Shown piece by piece: positions 33,261 through 45,943 of a stretch of DNA of 64,000 bases. Below the pieces are notes generated by a model. That model searched no databases, had not been told where the DNA came from, and saw only the letters and a program-made list of their open reading frames with translations. A program made the translations under genes and the position numbers. Each line of letters starts with the position of its first letter. Within the stretch, counting starts at the first letter, position 1. Source of the DNA: Glycine soja (taxonomy: Eukaryota; Streptophyta; Magnoliopsida; Fabales; Fabaceae); assembly GCF_004193775.1 (NCBI RefSeq), contig NC_041006.1:30805102-30869101 (forward strand), written 5' to 3'.

Positions 33261-36200
33261 ACTCCATATTTATCAATGCAACAGTTGTTCTCTATCTTAT
33301 TGTCTTTTCCATTTATATTTCATGCATTATTCATCTTTACATTATGTTAGGGGTTAGGTGCCCAATAGAGGGTAACTCTTATTGAAAATATAAAGAAGAT
33401 ATGCATGAATCAGTTTTAGGGGTTAGGCACTCAACAGAGGATAACTTCTAATGGAACTAAAAGAAAAAGATGTCATAATAAAATCATTGCTAGATATAGA
33501 ATGATTGCATTATCCCCATGCATCAAAGCACTCATCTAGAATTAGTTATCTTATCTGCTGAATCTTTGCAAAGGCATTTGGGAGATAGATATGTAAAATA
33601 GACTTGTCATCGTGAGACATCAGAGACAAGTAATTGAATAAATGTGGGTAGGATAAATTCACTTAATTGATAAAGAAAAATCCAAAAATCATACATCCTA
33701 AACAAACAAGGCACGTTAGGTCTCAACATTATCACATTTTGAATTTGTCTTTTTTTTTTATCTTGTCTTAGTCTTTTACTTTTCTTATTTTATCTTTTTT
33801 TCTTCTATTTTTATCTTTATCTTTATCATCTTTCAATTTAAATATTTTATCTTTTCTATCTTCTATTTTTATCTTTAAATCTTTATCTTATCTATTATCT
33901 TTCTTTATCTATTATTTTAAATTAATTTTTTATCTATTGTTTATAATTTAGGTTTGTATTAATCTAAGTACAAACAAAGTCACTGTGGATTCGATACTCA
34001 GACTTTCTAATGAATTATTTTCATTCATTATTAGTCAGACTAAATAAAATTTGTTAATTTATCAGGAAACAAACACAAAATTAGTTAATTTATTAGGAAC
34101 TGAAACAAATATCAAGGACAAAAATAAAATTATTATTTTATTAGAAATTTATCGCAAAATAAAAATTTATTAAAAAATAAATTTAAAAATAAAATATTTA
34201 TTAAGAATAAAAAATATATTTAAATTTTTAAAATATTATCAGAACGCACACGCCCTGATGGTGGCCAAGCTATGGGCAAATTTTCAGAAGACCGAGCTTT
34301 TACTCAAAGAGGGTAACCCTGATGCTGAGGTTAGATAAGTGAAGGAACTTTATTTAGTCGTGACTTTATCTCCGAAGGGTAGTAAGATTAGAGGACACAA
34401 TCGGTTTGACAGTGGTTTGAAATTTAGATTTGCCGGTGGTCCAGAAGTTTGCATTAAATGGTGACAAATAAACTATCAGTATCAAATTATCACTTAAAAA
34501 AATTCATAAGTGAGAAATATGGAAAATAAGGTCTGCTCCAAAGCTTTGCCTCCCAAAGAGGGAAGTGAACATTAAATATTGTAAAATTGAATGAAATGTA
34601 AGTTTTAACAACTCTCATGTGCTGTGATCGTTCATTCATTAAGTGGGCTGCTTTGACCTATAAGCACAATTAGCCGCCGTTTAACGCCCCTTCTCCTCAA
34701 ATCCAATTAGCAATGAGCACTTGTCTGTATTATAATTCATTTTAAGAATTTTTTTAAGGGAATATTATGAGTTCTTATATTGTATAAGTTTGGCGTATTA
34801 TGTTTTTTTAGGGAATAATGTTTTTGTTATTAAGTTGTACTCATTATTATATAATACTGTTACATTAAATAAATAGAAAAAATCCTTAAAATTAGAGTTT
34901 TTAATTAATGTAATGAATTAATAAAAAAATGTACATTTAATTTAATTTAAATAATCAATAAACACCTTAATTCAATAATAGATGTGTCATATGTGCATTA
35001 ACATATGTTTGTTTTAGTGGATTCATCATTTTTTAATTTAAATATGCTTTTAATTAGTTTTCGTAATGTATCAAAGTACTTTTTGAGAACAAAACACAAA
35101 ATTAGGTATATTTCAATAAACTAAAAATATATCATTGTGACAATTTAAACTAATTTTTAAGTTAAATATGATCTTGGTTCCAATAATATATCTTTTTTTT
35201 CTTATAAAATTATTTTTTTAAACATTCCTTGTAATGAAATTTTGTTTTAGTACTTGTAATATATATAGGTAAAATATAAAAAAGAGAAATTATACAAAGT
35301 TCATTTTACAAGAAGTTTATAAATGACAAAAATAAAAAGGAATATATTATAAGGAAAACTATAATATATTAATACTAATTTTTAAAAGATATATCATATT
35401 AAGTACTCCTTCCATCTAGAATATAAGTAAAATAAAAAAATTTAGAATGTTGATGTCAAATATAAATTTTTTATTTTATTTAGTGAGACTGTTTTTAAAA
35501 TATATTTTATTTAATTGAAGTTTTATTTTTAATGTTTCTTTAAATGATGTTAATGTTAAGTAATTTTTTTAATTAGCACAAGTTAATTTTTTTCTTATAT
35601 TCAATACGAGAGGATTAACCCATTCTTAGTTTCGTAATTAATAAAAGAACATTTTAATATAACTCGTGGATAGGTGCGTTGTTAACTTGTTATTATCACC
35701 TAGATTCTATGTGAGGATCCCAATTGATGGACAGTGAGACTTAAATGCTCTATTGTTTCTGGTTGGACTCACATGACATATGTACGCCTGCTAAAATCAG
35801 ACATGAAGAAAACTATAAAAGAAAGCAGCCAGATTTTGATACCTTGGTTGCTAAAGCCGAGCAAGTCATGACCAAAATGTCAAAACACCTTTCCAACTTT
35901 CTACAGTGATCATTTGCTACGGTTTTCAGACCAACTTAATTTGCGGTAGACACAATTCCTTCACTATTTACGGAAGAAACTGATCACAAACTTTTCGCCT
36001 TACATTTAGACAAATCATATTCCATTTTGAATTTTCTAACTCTTCTTCAGTGGATAACGATAATTTTTTATAATTAAAAATTGAAAATAAGTATCAAAAG
36101 TTTATAATAATTCACGAACAACACTCTCATATATAATATTCAATTAACTGAATTAGACAGACTATAAACTTAACAGAAATTCAGAGTACAAGTGTAGTAT

Positions 36201-36373
36201 AATTTATGATTAAGCAACTATATGAAGTTACAAGCAATTCGGACAAAACAAAAAACAACAAAAATAGGAGAAAAATTCTAAGCTATAAGGTGAACTCCTT
36301 AGGGTTTTGTTTGATACTGTTTTTGTTAGCTATAGCGGTAAAATTTATAGCAAAACCGGCATTTAAGGAGCTG
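33261..36373. other. Intergenic AT-rich DNA downstream of the MYB gene
   Basis: Mostly simple AT-rich sequence with a T/C-rich run (33750-33960). A GC-richer island at 34240-34460 is open for about 33 codons (LMVAKLWANFQKTELLLKEG) but is not recognised and has no splice context. The nearer part probably includes the MYB 3' untranslated region. Confidence 0.4.
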
Positions 36374-37908
36374 TTATTGCCTTTGCATTGCAAAGCAACT
36401 AGATTCCTCAAAAGTGACATCTTGAGGCATTATTATTCTTTGTTGACAAGCTTCGTGGTCAGAAACCAACAAAGGCGAGTAAACCAAAGAGTTTATGTCT
36501 CCCCAACTAGTGCTTTCTGTCGAAGTAGTGTTTGTGCTACCATTTGTTGCCATGTCCATGGTTTCCAATCCATAAAAAACTCGCATTGTTCCATCTATTT
36601 GTTGCTGGTTCACACAGGGAAAATCACTGGAAAGTTTCACAAACCCTTGAAATACGTTTGATGTGTGACACGTGTCCGTGCTTATCATGTTCATTAATGT
36701 GGAGGGGTGTAAATCATGTAACTGGTTTTGTGTTAAGGAAATGTCACGTGATGAGTGTTGTGAATTCATGGTGGTGGCAGTGACTATGTTGTTGGGGAAG
36801 TGTTTGCTGAATGATGATGTTTGATTATTGTTGTTGAGATTGGAGTATTGGATGGAAGCATTATTTGCCACTGGAATGGGCCAAGAATATTGTTGTTCAG
36901 GCCAATAAGGAGTTCGGGTAGTAACTCCAACAGGTAACATCAAATCTTCACTCTCTCTCTTGATCTGTTGCTTTTGGTTAAAAACTTTGCGAGCTTGAGC
37001 TTGTTGCTCCAGCTTTCTTTGCTTCCCCAGTAGCTTTTTCTTTAGCTTAGTGTTCCAATAGTTCTTTATGTCATTATCCGTGCGCCCTGGTAATTGCGCT
37101 GCTATAATAGACCACCTGCATATATTAAAAAGCATCACTCATATTATTTTTATCATCCATGTTCAACTTGTGTACAAGGATCTCTAAGGTTTGAACTTGT
37201 GATCTCATGCATATTACTTTAATCTTCCACCACTAGGCCGACCCTAGTGAGTTATCAGTCATGTTCAACTAATAGCTTAATCATGGAATTGTTACTTTAT
37301 GATATGGTATTAATTAAATTAAGTATATGCTATTAATTAAGTGATCTATAGTTTGATCCTTAATTCCTGTAATAGAATGTTGAATTTTAGCATAATAAGA
37401 GGGGGAGAGGATTTAGTAATATTATTGGTATTTGGTGATGAATAATGAATTTTATATATACCTGCTTCCAATGGTAACATAGAGGCTGCAAATTATGTTG
37501 TCTTCTTCTTCTGAGAAATTTCCGTGTTTGATGTTTGGACGAAGATAATTCAGCCACCTGAGACGACAGCTTTTCCCACACCTCTTGAGGCCTACACCAT
37601 GCAACAAAAGACAAATCAACACTCCAACATATAAAGAATTTTGGGTTCTAAAATAAGATAGGAAAATTAGGAACCAAATAGATTAATTACTAATTAAAAT
37701 TACAAAAAAAAAATTGTAGATATATTTTATATTGATGTGCATGATGGTTGATGAATTAATATAGATATATACCTAATTTTTGAGGCAACGCTATCCAGTT
37801 GCCACCAGTGCCATGCTCTTCAATATAAGATTTGAGTCTGGTGTCTTCTTCAGGTGACCATGGACCTCTCTTGACATTAGCTTTGTCACAGCAAGGAGCT
37901 CTTCCCAT
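36374..37908 (-). CDS. R2R3-MYB transcription factor, subgroup 14 (RAX/MYB36-like), 3 exons
   Basis: Exons on the minus strand are 37908-37773, 37591-37462 and 37115-36374 (136, 130 and 742 bp), all GT/AG, giving 335 residues. The start [20 protein letters not shown] is the canonical R2R3-MYB N terminus. R2 (about 14-62) holds [21 protein letters not shown]3 (about 67-113) holds [20 protein letters not shown] and ends [17 protein letters not shown]. Intron positions are the conserved ones of the family. The [10 protein letters not shown] and YVTIGSRWSIIA signatures point to subgroup 14, the group of RAX1-3, MYB36, MYB68 and MYB87, which control axillary meristems or Casparian strip and root differentiation. 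The C-terminal region is Asn/Gln/Ser-rich and probably activates transcription. No bHLH-binding motif is seen. The protein acts in the nucleus. Which subgroup member it is cannot be decided by eye. Confidence 0.93.
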
Positions 37909-38011
37909 GTTTGCTATGCTTCTCTCTCTCTCTCTCTGTGTTAATTGATCTGAGTTTCAAGTAAAGCCAATGTTTATTGTAACTTGATGAGAATGACGAT
38001 AATAATTACGA

Positions 38012-38020
38012 TTATATAAA
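38012..38020 (-). promoter_or_regulatory. Candidate TATA box of the MYB gene
   Basis: TTTATATAA on the minus strand about 105 bp upstream of the ATG, a suitable place for a core promoter. GA/CT-rich runs lie between it and the start codon. Confidence 0.45.
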
Positions 38021-39126
<1,106 letters not shown>

Positions 39127-39440
39127 CACTACTAAAAACTATACATTTAGCATCGCTAGGATAATATCGGTTTTCAATAAAATCAATGTTAACACAAACG
39201 CGGTGATATACTTGTAATTAAGATTAGTTTATTAACATCGATTTTTTTTAAAAATCGATGTTAACATATAATTGTTAATATCGATTTTAAAAAAACCGAT
39301 GTTAACACAAATGTGGACTAGTTTATTAATATCGATTTTTGAAAAAATCGATGTTAACATATAATTGTTAACATCGTTTTTTTTTTCAAAAACCGATGTT
39401 AATAAGCCTATGTTAACATCGGTTTTTTTTTAAATCGATG
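39127..39440. repeat. CACTA left terminus and palindrome array (third element)
   Basis: Hairpin units at roughly 39160, 39230, 39275, 39330, 39370 and 39413, with arms AACATCGATTTTT and AAATCGATGTT, just inside a CACTACTA terminus. The triplet outside is ATT. Confidence 0.85.
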
Positions 39441-40670
39441 TTGTGGTTTTACTTAAACTTACAAACTCAAAAGCCTTCTCTCTTCTCGCAAACCCTGCTT
39501 CTCCCTGACCCCCCACGCTCACTGATGCAATCCTACCCCCCAAGGGTATTGGATAGAAGACTCCAAGAGACTTGGGCTAGAACTACTAAAGAAGGCCTTA
39601 GGGTTCTCATGAACCTTAGGGTAGATTTTTGAGCCCATGGGTCAAGGTTGGATCCACTCTTCTTTGTAAATATTAGAATAGATTTTTCTTTCTTTTGGGC
39701 CTTGTATTTTGACCATTCTAGTAGTATAGGGTTTTAGTCTTGTATTTCAGGGCATTTTGAGTAGTCTTTGTAGTAGGGACTTTTCTTTTGTATTTTCATG
39801 TATTTTGTCAAGGAGGTGACCTTAGTTTTTAGATGGGTGTGTGTAGCTAAGCTCTAGCTTCTCAAGGAGGTGAACTTAGTTTTTAGATGGGTGTGTGTAG
39901 CTAAGCTCTAACTTCTCAAGGAAGTTTTCTCAAAGAAGCTTCTCAAGGAAGTTTTCTTAAGAAAGTTTCTCAAGGAAGCTACCTAGTCTATAAATAGAAG
40001 CATGTGTAACACTTGTTGTAACTTTGATGAATGAGAGTCTTGTGAGACACAACTCAAAGTTCAGCTTCTCTCCCTTTTTCTTCCTTCAATTTCGTGCTCC
40101 CCCCTCTCTCTTTCTCTCCCTCTTTCTTTTCCTCCATTGAAGCATCCTCTCCAAGCTTCTTATCCAAGGCTCATCTTGGTGGTGAAGCTCCTTCTTCCAT
40201 GGCTTATTCCTTAGTGGATGGCGCCTCCTCTCACCTCTTCTCCTTTGTCTTTCGCTGCATCTCCATGGTGGAAAATCACCATTAAAGGACCTCATTGATG
40301 CTCAAAGATCCAGCCTCCATAGAAGCCCCACAAGCAAGCTTCCATCACTCACTCTCACAAAGGCACCCTCAGGCCGTCGTCATCACTGGCATTGTCCCTG
40401 ATCCCCGACGCTAACTCTCGCATGGCCACGCTCAGGCCGCCGTGGTCACCGTGACGCTCGCCCCACCCTCGTGTTTTGATGGTTTCCTTGAACAACCTTC
40501 GTGTTTGAACAAGCTTCGTTGTGTTTGAACAAGCTTCATGTTTGAACACGCTGACCTCACCCTTAGTTCATTGCCATTGTGTTTGAACAAGCTTCGTTGG
40601 TTTCCTTGCAGGCATTCCATTACACGAAAGTAATCTTTGGTTGTGTTTGTACTCGCAATCACAAGGTAAG
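39441..40670 (+). repeat. Promoter-like repetitive segment with CTATAAATAG box
   Basis: Contains a CTATAAATAGAAGC box at about 39990, a run of TTCTCAAGGAAG repeats just before it (39860-39985), and downstream a long C/T-rich tract with short open frames (ATGGCTTATTCCTTAGTGGA at about 40199). I believe this is a dispersed soybean LTR or untranslated repeat, but cannot name it. A pair of near-identical segments (GTGACCTTAGTTTTTAGATG and GTGAACTTAGTTTTTAGATG) begins at about 39806 and 39863. Confidence 0.5.
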
Positions 40671-41765
40671 TTTTTCTTACCTCACCCTCACAGTCTTCAC
40701 CATTCTATTAACTTCCCTTAGTTATAAGTTCCCTTAAACTGAGCTTTTAACTTCCCTTAGTTGGTCGCAACCTGCATTTGATCTATTTAGGAAAGTTGTT
40801 GTTTTGACTGTTTGAAGGTTCAAATACCCTGAGACTAGGTTCAGGCCCTTTGATTTGCACTATATCAGAAGTGAGTTAGCCTATTGGCAGTTACCCCTTT
40901 GTTCTTAGTCATTATTATTTGTGTTGTTGTTGATGAAGCTTCGTTGCTATAGGTTTAGGAGTTGTAGTTGCTATTTCTTTCATCCACAGAAGGAACATTG
41001 CAGGTAAAATTATTTATTTGTTCTGTAACATTTGACTAAACCTATGGTAGTATAGCATGGGTTTGTTTTGTACTTGCGATATGTAGTTGGCTAAACTTTG
41101 TGTTATGTGAGGCATTTGGTTCAACATTCCATATTGCCATTACCTTGTTGAATCTAGATAACCTAAACTGCATGTCCTATAGTGGCAAAACTATGATATT
41201 TTTTCAGCATATAAACATGTTTGTACCCCTATACAGTCAAGTATTGTACATGGATACCATAGAAAGTAGAAAGAATAGTAGTGTTTTTCACTTGATTTTG
41301 CAGAAAACTAAATAGAAAGATATAGAGTATCGAGAAAATGGAGATAAAATTTGTCTGAAAAAGTATATATGCACATATAAGTTTAATTTGGATTGGACTG
41401 AGTTGCTTTTTAAAATTGAATCTGAAACCCAATCCACAGTTCACTCTTTCTTATTAAAAGGACAAAACACATAGTTTAGTCTTTCTAATTAAAGGTAGTT
41501 GCACAAAGTTGTAGTTTCCTCTAGACAAGCATGTGGGTCTTTCTCCAAAACAATTTAGCAATCCTCAGTTTCTTATTGAAATAATCGAGCGTTGTTCACT
41601 TCTCCATTTCACTGAATATGCAGTATGTGTAGGTTGTCAAGGGTTCTCCATTTCACTGCCAACCATTTCCCTAGTTTAGTTTGTGGAACTTTGATTTTAT
41701 TAGGTCAACAAAATAATTATACCATTAACTGAATATTATGAAATGATGAATGATCATTTGCTTAC
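40671..41765. other. Non-coding interior of third CACTA region
   Basis: AT-rich with short frames; no gene is recognised. Some stretches (CACAAGGTAAGTTTTTCTTA near 40655) look like donor-intron junctions. Confidence 0.35.
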
Positions 41766-41875
41766 CTGAAGTATGAACTCAAGAATGTTATCACGGTTTT
41801 TCTTCTCCAAATGATTGAGCTTCAGCCTGACATCCTTATTGTTCACTAAAAGTGATGTGTACTCCTCCAATAGAC
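41766..41875 (-). pseudogene. Captured exon of a coiled-coil protein, antisense
   Basis: On the minus strand, acceptor CTAACCATAG and donor CTTCAG|GTAAGC bound an open exon reading LLEEYTSLLVNNKDVRLKLN then HLEKKNRDNILEFILQ. Heptad spacing of Leu/Ile/Val and many charged residues indicate a coiled coil. It recalls tails of plant cytoskeletal proteins such as kinesins, but I cannot name the gene. It lies on the same strand as the peroxiredoxin exon at 43291 and within the third CACTA region. Confidence 0.45.
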
Positions 41876-43290
41876 CTATGGTTAGCTAATACAATATACA
41901 GAATAAGTAGTAGAGAAGCAAATATGTGGCTATTAGGTTTCCAAGATTACTCTGCATGGTTGACAGGTATGAAGGCAAAATATGATGCCTAAGTATTTTG
42001 AACTAAGAGTCCAAGCATAGATGTAGAATAAGTATTTTCAACTTAAATTGACTTAGAGTCCAAGCATAGATGGTAAATTAACTTTGTACCCTACTCACTC
42101 CATCATCAAACAGTTTAAATTTTTAATAGGTTTTGAAACACCTATTATGATGGAGATAAATATATGATACGTAGCTACGACGGTAGGGTTTGTTGTGTCC
42201 AGCGTAGTTTGCAGTGCAATTTTTGAAAATGCTTGATACCAAATCCTTTGTTTGGAAAAAAAAATAACATAAACTAAAGTATAATTGAAATCTGAATGAT
42301 TTAGGGAACAAGGAGACATTTAAAATTGGCAAAACTTGGTTTACTTCATTTGATAGGGAATAAGAAAAGAAAGTTGGGTTCGAGGGCCAGGGCCTCTAGA
42401 TAAGGTGAGAAAGAATAGAAGCTTGTATATTTCTATATCATTGTTCATTAGAATTGCCTTATTTATACTAATTACTCACTAATGGAATTTTTCATTTTGT
42501 CCAATGAATTTTTGCTACAGATATTGTCTAACGGATTCTAGTTATGCTTGTACCCCTAAGGTGAAGCAGGTCCTAATTTGCCAATCTTCTATTCCAGGTG
42601 AGCCTCTTCTTTCTCTATTGTTGTTATAATACGTAATGATTGAGATAAGAGGGCTTTGTGATGGCTCTCTTGGATCTTCATTTTGTCTGCACCCCTGTAT
42701 TGTATGGCTGGACCTATGTTTCTGTCTGCACCCCTATATTGTATGCCTGCAGCTCTGTTTCTTGTTTTTCGTTTACTGCTCATTGTTCCTTATCCTTTAT
42801 ATCATGATTTCTTATTAGTCATTAGTTTACCTAGGTTGAATAATAACACAACTGTATTAGACAAATGAAATTGTAGACTCTTTTTTTGAAGTTAAGAAAT
42901 TGTAGACTCTCTTTCTTGTAGAAAATTTAAGATTAGTTTTTCTACTTAAGCTTTATATTAGCTCTTCCTTTTTTAGCGTCTCAATTTCATTTTATCGACG
43001 ACATGGTAGTTTCCAATTTTATCACATTTGGAATTTGATAACTTGCTGGAACTCCAGACTTGGCAAAAGATATGGCTCATATATGAACACCAAACAAAAA
43101 TCATAATCAAAATAAATTGCAAATTAATACATAGTACACTTCAAAATCCAGCATGCATTTATTAGTATATTCCCATACCCTGCGGCTCAAAATTTAAGGA
43201 CTTACAAAACATTAAGAAACAAGACCCTTTTGCAATTCAGACTGGTTGATACAGATGCAGATAGCCACTCTTAACTATCTAGTATCCTAG
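41876..43290. other. Non-coding sequence; short tandem repeat at 42680-42760
   Basis: TGTCTGCACCCCTGTATTGT and TGTCTGCACCCCTATATTGT start two copies of a unit of about 40 bp. The 43000-43290 part may be 3' untranslated sequence of the captured peroxiredoxin. No other gene is recognised. Confidence 0.4.
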
Positions 43291-43407
43291 CTACACCCCT
43301 GCAAAGTAGTCTTTGCTAAGTTTAGGGTCTGGTTTCATGGACTTCTCCCCAGGCTTCCACCCAGCAGGGCAAACTTCATCTGAATTCTCCTGCACATACT
43401 GTAAGGC
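43291..43407 (-). pseudogene. BAS1: Last exon of chloroplast 2-Cys peroxiredoxin (BAS1), captured
   Basis: Minus-strand exon preceded by acceptor GGTCTTGCAG, reading [20 protein letters not shown] then [18 protein letters not shown] and a stop. This is the highly conserved C terminus of plant 2-Cys peroxiredoxins, including the resolving Cys in EVCPAGW and the YF motif that makes the enzyme sensitive to over-oxidation. The full protein detoxifies peroxides in the chloroplast. No upstream exon (with the peroxidatic Cys in FVCPTE) is seen in the following 2 kb of minus-strand DNA, so the gene is incomplete. Its place in the third CACTA region makes capture the best explanation. The frame is undamaged, so capture is probably recent. 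Confidence 0.78.
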
Positions 43408-45239
43408 CTGCAAGACCAATGCACATAAGGGGGGTAATGAAACTATGTATATTATAGAAAGGAAAAACAGAAAAATACAATGTGATATTCTGATCATTTG
43501 TTCAATCTGGATATTGTCCTAACTGCTAATTGAGTGTGTAATTACCTAGATCCTCCAACTTTCTCTGAAGAAGAAAGGACCACAGCCTCTTATTTAGTTA
43601 AACATTATCTCATACATAAATAGCCTCCCTTTTAAGTTAGGTTCATCTTTTTTAGCACCACATCGTTGTATTTGGAAAGGCTTTTTCTCACTATATATAT
43701 GATCTAAGACACTATATTTCACAGGCTTTAAAATATTGTTGCAATGTTATTATGATGTTTACTGTGTGTGCATTGATTCTACAGTTACCACTAATCAGTT
43801 TTCATTTTCTGAACTTCATGCTAGAAATGGTTTCATGTTTTATACCATTTAATTTATTTTGGGAATAACACATATTGTATCTTTAATAAAATTTCATTCT
43901 TATGTTCGAATTGAGTGAAACATTTTAAGAAATGTAAATTAACTTATTTTTTAACAAAGATTTTTAGTAAAAAAAAATGAATAAAATAACCCAATATATG
44001 TACTTATAGCTTAATGATCCATAAAAGTAAGAAAGAAATTGTATAAATAATTAAAAGATGCAGTGTTTTAGCTAAAATCCCGTGTGCAAGTACTCATGAT
44101 CCACTGTGAAAGAAGTAATCCACTACACCTTACTCTTGTTTTCCATGCCTGAAGCAGCTAATGAGGTCACCCATGTTGTCTTTGACTCTTTGGAGCTTTC
44201 ATACTCATTCATTTCCTCTTTTCACCTTGTACTAGATGTTGAATTTTGAACATAATAAACAAAGGCATGGGGACTCTGAAAGCTGAGTATTGGGTGCAGA
44301 ATCAATGGGTTATGGGAGCCTCATGTATTTTTACATCATCATCTACATGTAAATATATCATGTCTCTCTTTATCCATTACCTCAACTGCATCACCCAGAT
44401 TTTTCAGCATCTGCATCCTAGTGCCCTTTTTTTTCCCATAAACTAATACTAAGTCATCAAAATGGGGGAATGACTTCTCCTTGTCACTGCTACCAATGTT
44501 TTGAGCTGGTCAATTCTGTAATTCAGTAGCAATTAGTACATGGCTTGATGAGAATTTTGTTATATATTATTATATTTAGATATACCCAACAAGCAAAAAG
44601 CAAGCATAATCATGCCCCTTATGGTTTAACAAGAATCAACAACACTATCCCTGGGACTGCAACCTCCCTACCACCCAAATCACTCAATTCATGCCCCTGA
44701 CAATGAAACAGCAGCATTGTCCTTGGGGCTGCAACTTAAGAAGCATGCAATAAGTAATTATTTAACTACTTTCTCTTTATAACTAAATACATACTATTTA
44801 AATTATAAAAAAAAAGACAAAATGCAGTTGGTAAATAACTAACTACTTGGCAATTTGTGAGATAAATCATTAAATTTTGTTGACTTCACATTTTGCCAGG
44901 TTATCATTTGATACTGCTAATTCGTGTTGTTGTGGAAGGTCTTTGATTATAGCAATTCCAGGTATGTACGTATAGACTTGTATGTGTGTGTGTGTGAGTG
45001 TGTGTGTGTATATATATATTATCAATCATTGGTTTCGATTAGTTAGCTAGTTTCTCTTTTCAATCGGAGGACTTATCATGAGCGGTGCGTGTGACGAGAG
45101 TGGATACCTCCATCGTTTGTTGCCCTAACTCCGTAGCCATTGCTTTCTTGTTTGGTTAGGGTTCTTCCCAATCTATTGTGTTGTGTTATATGTCACTGTA
45201 TTTAAATTGTATGTCATTAATGTGCTTTGCTTTAGATTA
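43408..45239. other. Intron-like and non-coding sequence; GT microsatellite at 44982-45010
   Basis: Starts with intron sequence upstream of the peroxiredoxin exon. Contains a (GT)n/(TA)n run. No coding motif is recognised. Confidence 0.4.
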
Positions 45240-45670
45240 AACTTTTGATCATAATGAGTTAGCCTTAGATTCCCGTTTGAGATTGAATACAATGATTCTT
45301 GCGGAAAGTTTGCATTAATCATTGTATTCAATCTTGAATTGTTCGTTTGGACAGTTTGGGGAGACTCCCATTTTTATGGTAGATTCATGTGTTAAGGTTA
45401 ACATTATAATTTGATGAAATTACGGTACAATGCATTTCTAGTTGTTCTCTAAGTGCATACTTGATTATCATCGAATTAATGTCACGGATTTCATGTCGTG
45501 TACTTGGAGACCAATGCGAAATACTGTCGAAATTTCATCAAATTTAACAAAATAAGATTAATCTTGACGCCTGAATCTTCCATAAAAATGTGTATTCCTG
45601 AATGGGATAAGGCCACACCTTAAATGAAAAAGTGAGATATCATGCATTGAATGAGTTTCAGAGTATGAAT
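45240..45670 (+). repeat. Second copy of the CACTA leader block
   Basis: Co-linear with 21215-21649: GAGATTGAATACAATGATTC, CATTTCTAGTTGTTCTC, TCATGTCGTGTACTTGGAGA and AAGTGAGATATCATGCATTG. Small indels only. In the other element a transposase ATG follows; here it is replaced by unrelated AT-rich DNA. Confidence 0.85.
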
Positions 45671-45867
45671 GAGTTATTATAACATGGCTAATGGCTAAGA
45701 TAGCATATTACTAATTAAGAATTACAGAGTGTTTAAAAAAAACTCTTGGCTAAATGAGACAATTTTGCTGTCATCATGACTTCTATTATCTTTCATATCA
45801 GAGGGTTTTTTTTTAATGGTATAAAACAGTGTCTATTGCTTAACATAGAGATTCTTATTGGAACCAG

Positions 45868-45943
45868 GTTGCAAGTGTTTTGAACATTTTGGATGATGAG
45901 CTGATCAAGAATGTTGGAGACTACATTTTAAGGTTAGTTTCAA
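45868..45943 (+). pseudogene. Possible exon, unidentified
   Basis: After GGAACCAG the frame reads VASVLNILDDELIKNVGDYI and then LR before a possible donor (AAG|GTTAGT). The helical, acidic sequence looks protein-coding but is not recognised. A weak call. Confidence 0.25.

Larger units (their letters stand above)
39127..45680. mobile_element. CACTA element of the same family, no transposase, right end not found
   Basis: The terminus CACTACTAAAAACTATAC followed by ATTTAGCATCGC and six hairpin units (AACATCGATTTTT / AAATCGATGTTAACA) matches the 17446 element. The leader block seen at 21215 recurs at 45240-45670, but the transposase that should follow it is absent. Between them lie antisense exons of host genes (41766-41875 and 43291-43407) and promoter-like repeat DNA. 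No convincing right terminus (TAGTG preceded by palindromes) is found downstream, so the end at 45680 is only the last shared sequence. It may be truncated or may extend further. Confidence 0.6.

Noticed and set aside
34240..34460. Short open stretch (LMVAKLWANFQKTELLLKEG)
   Set aside because: Not recognised and without splice sites or start; left as a note in the intergenic entry.
40086..40662. Arg-rich and other frames on both strands
   Set aside because: Part of a dispersed repeat with biased composition; no homologous protein recognised.
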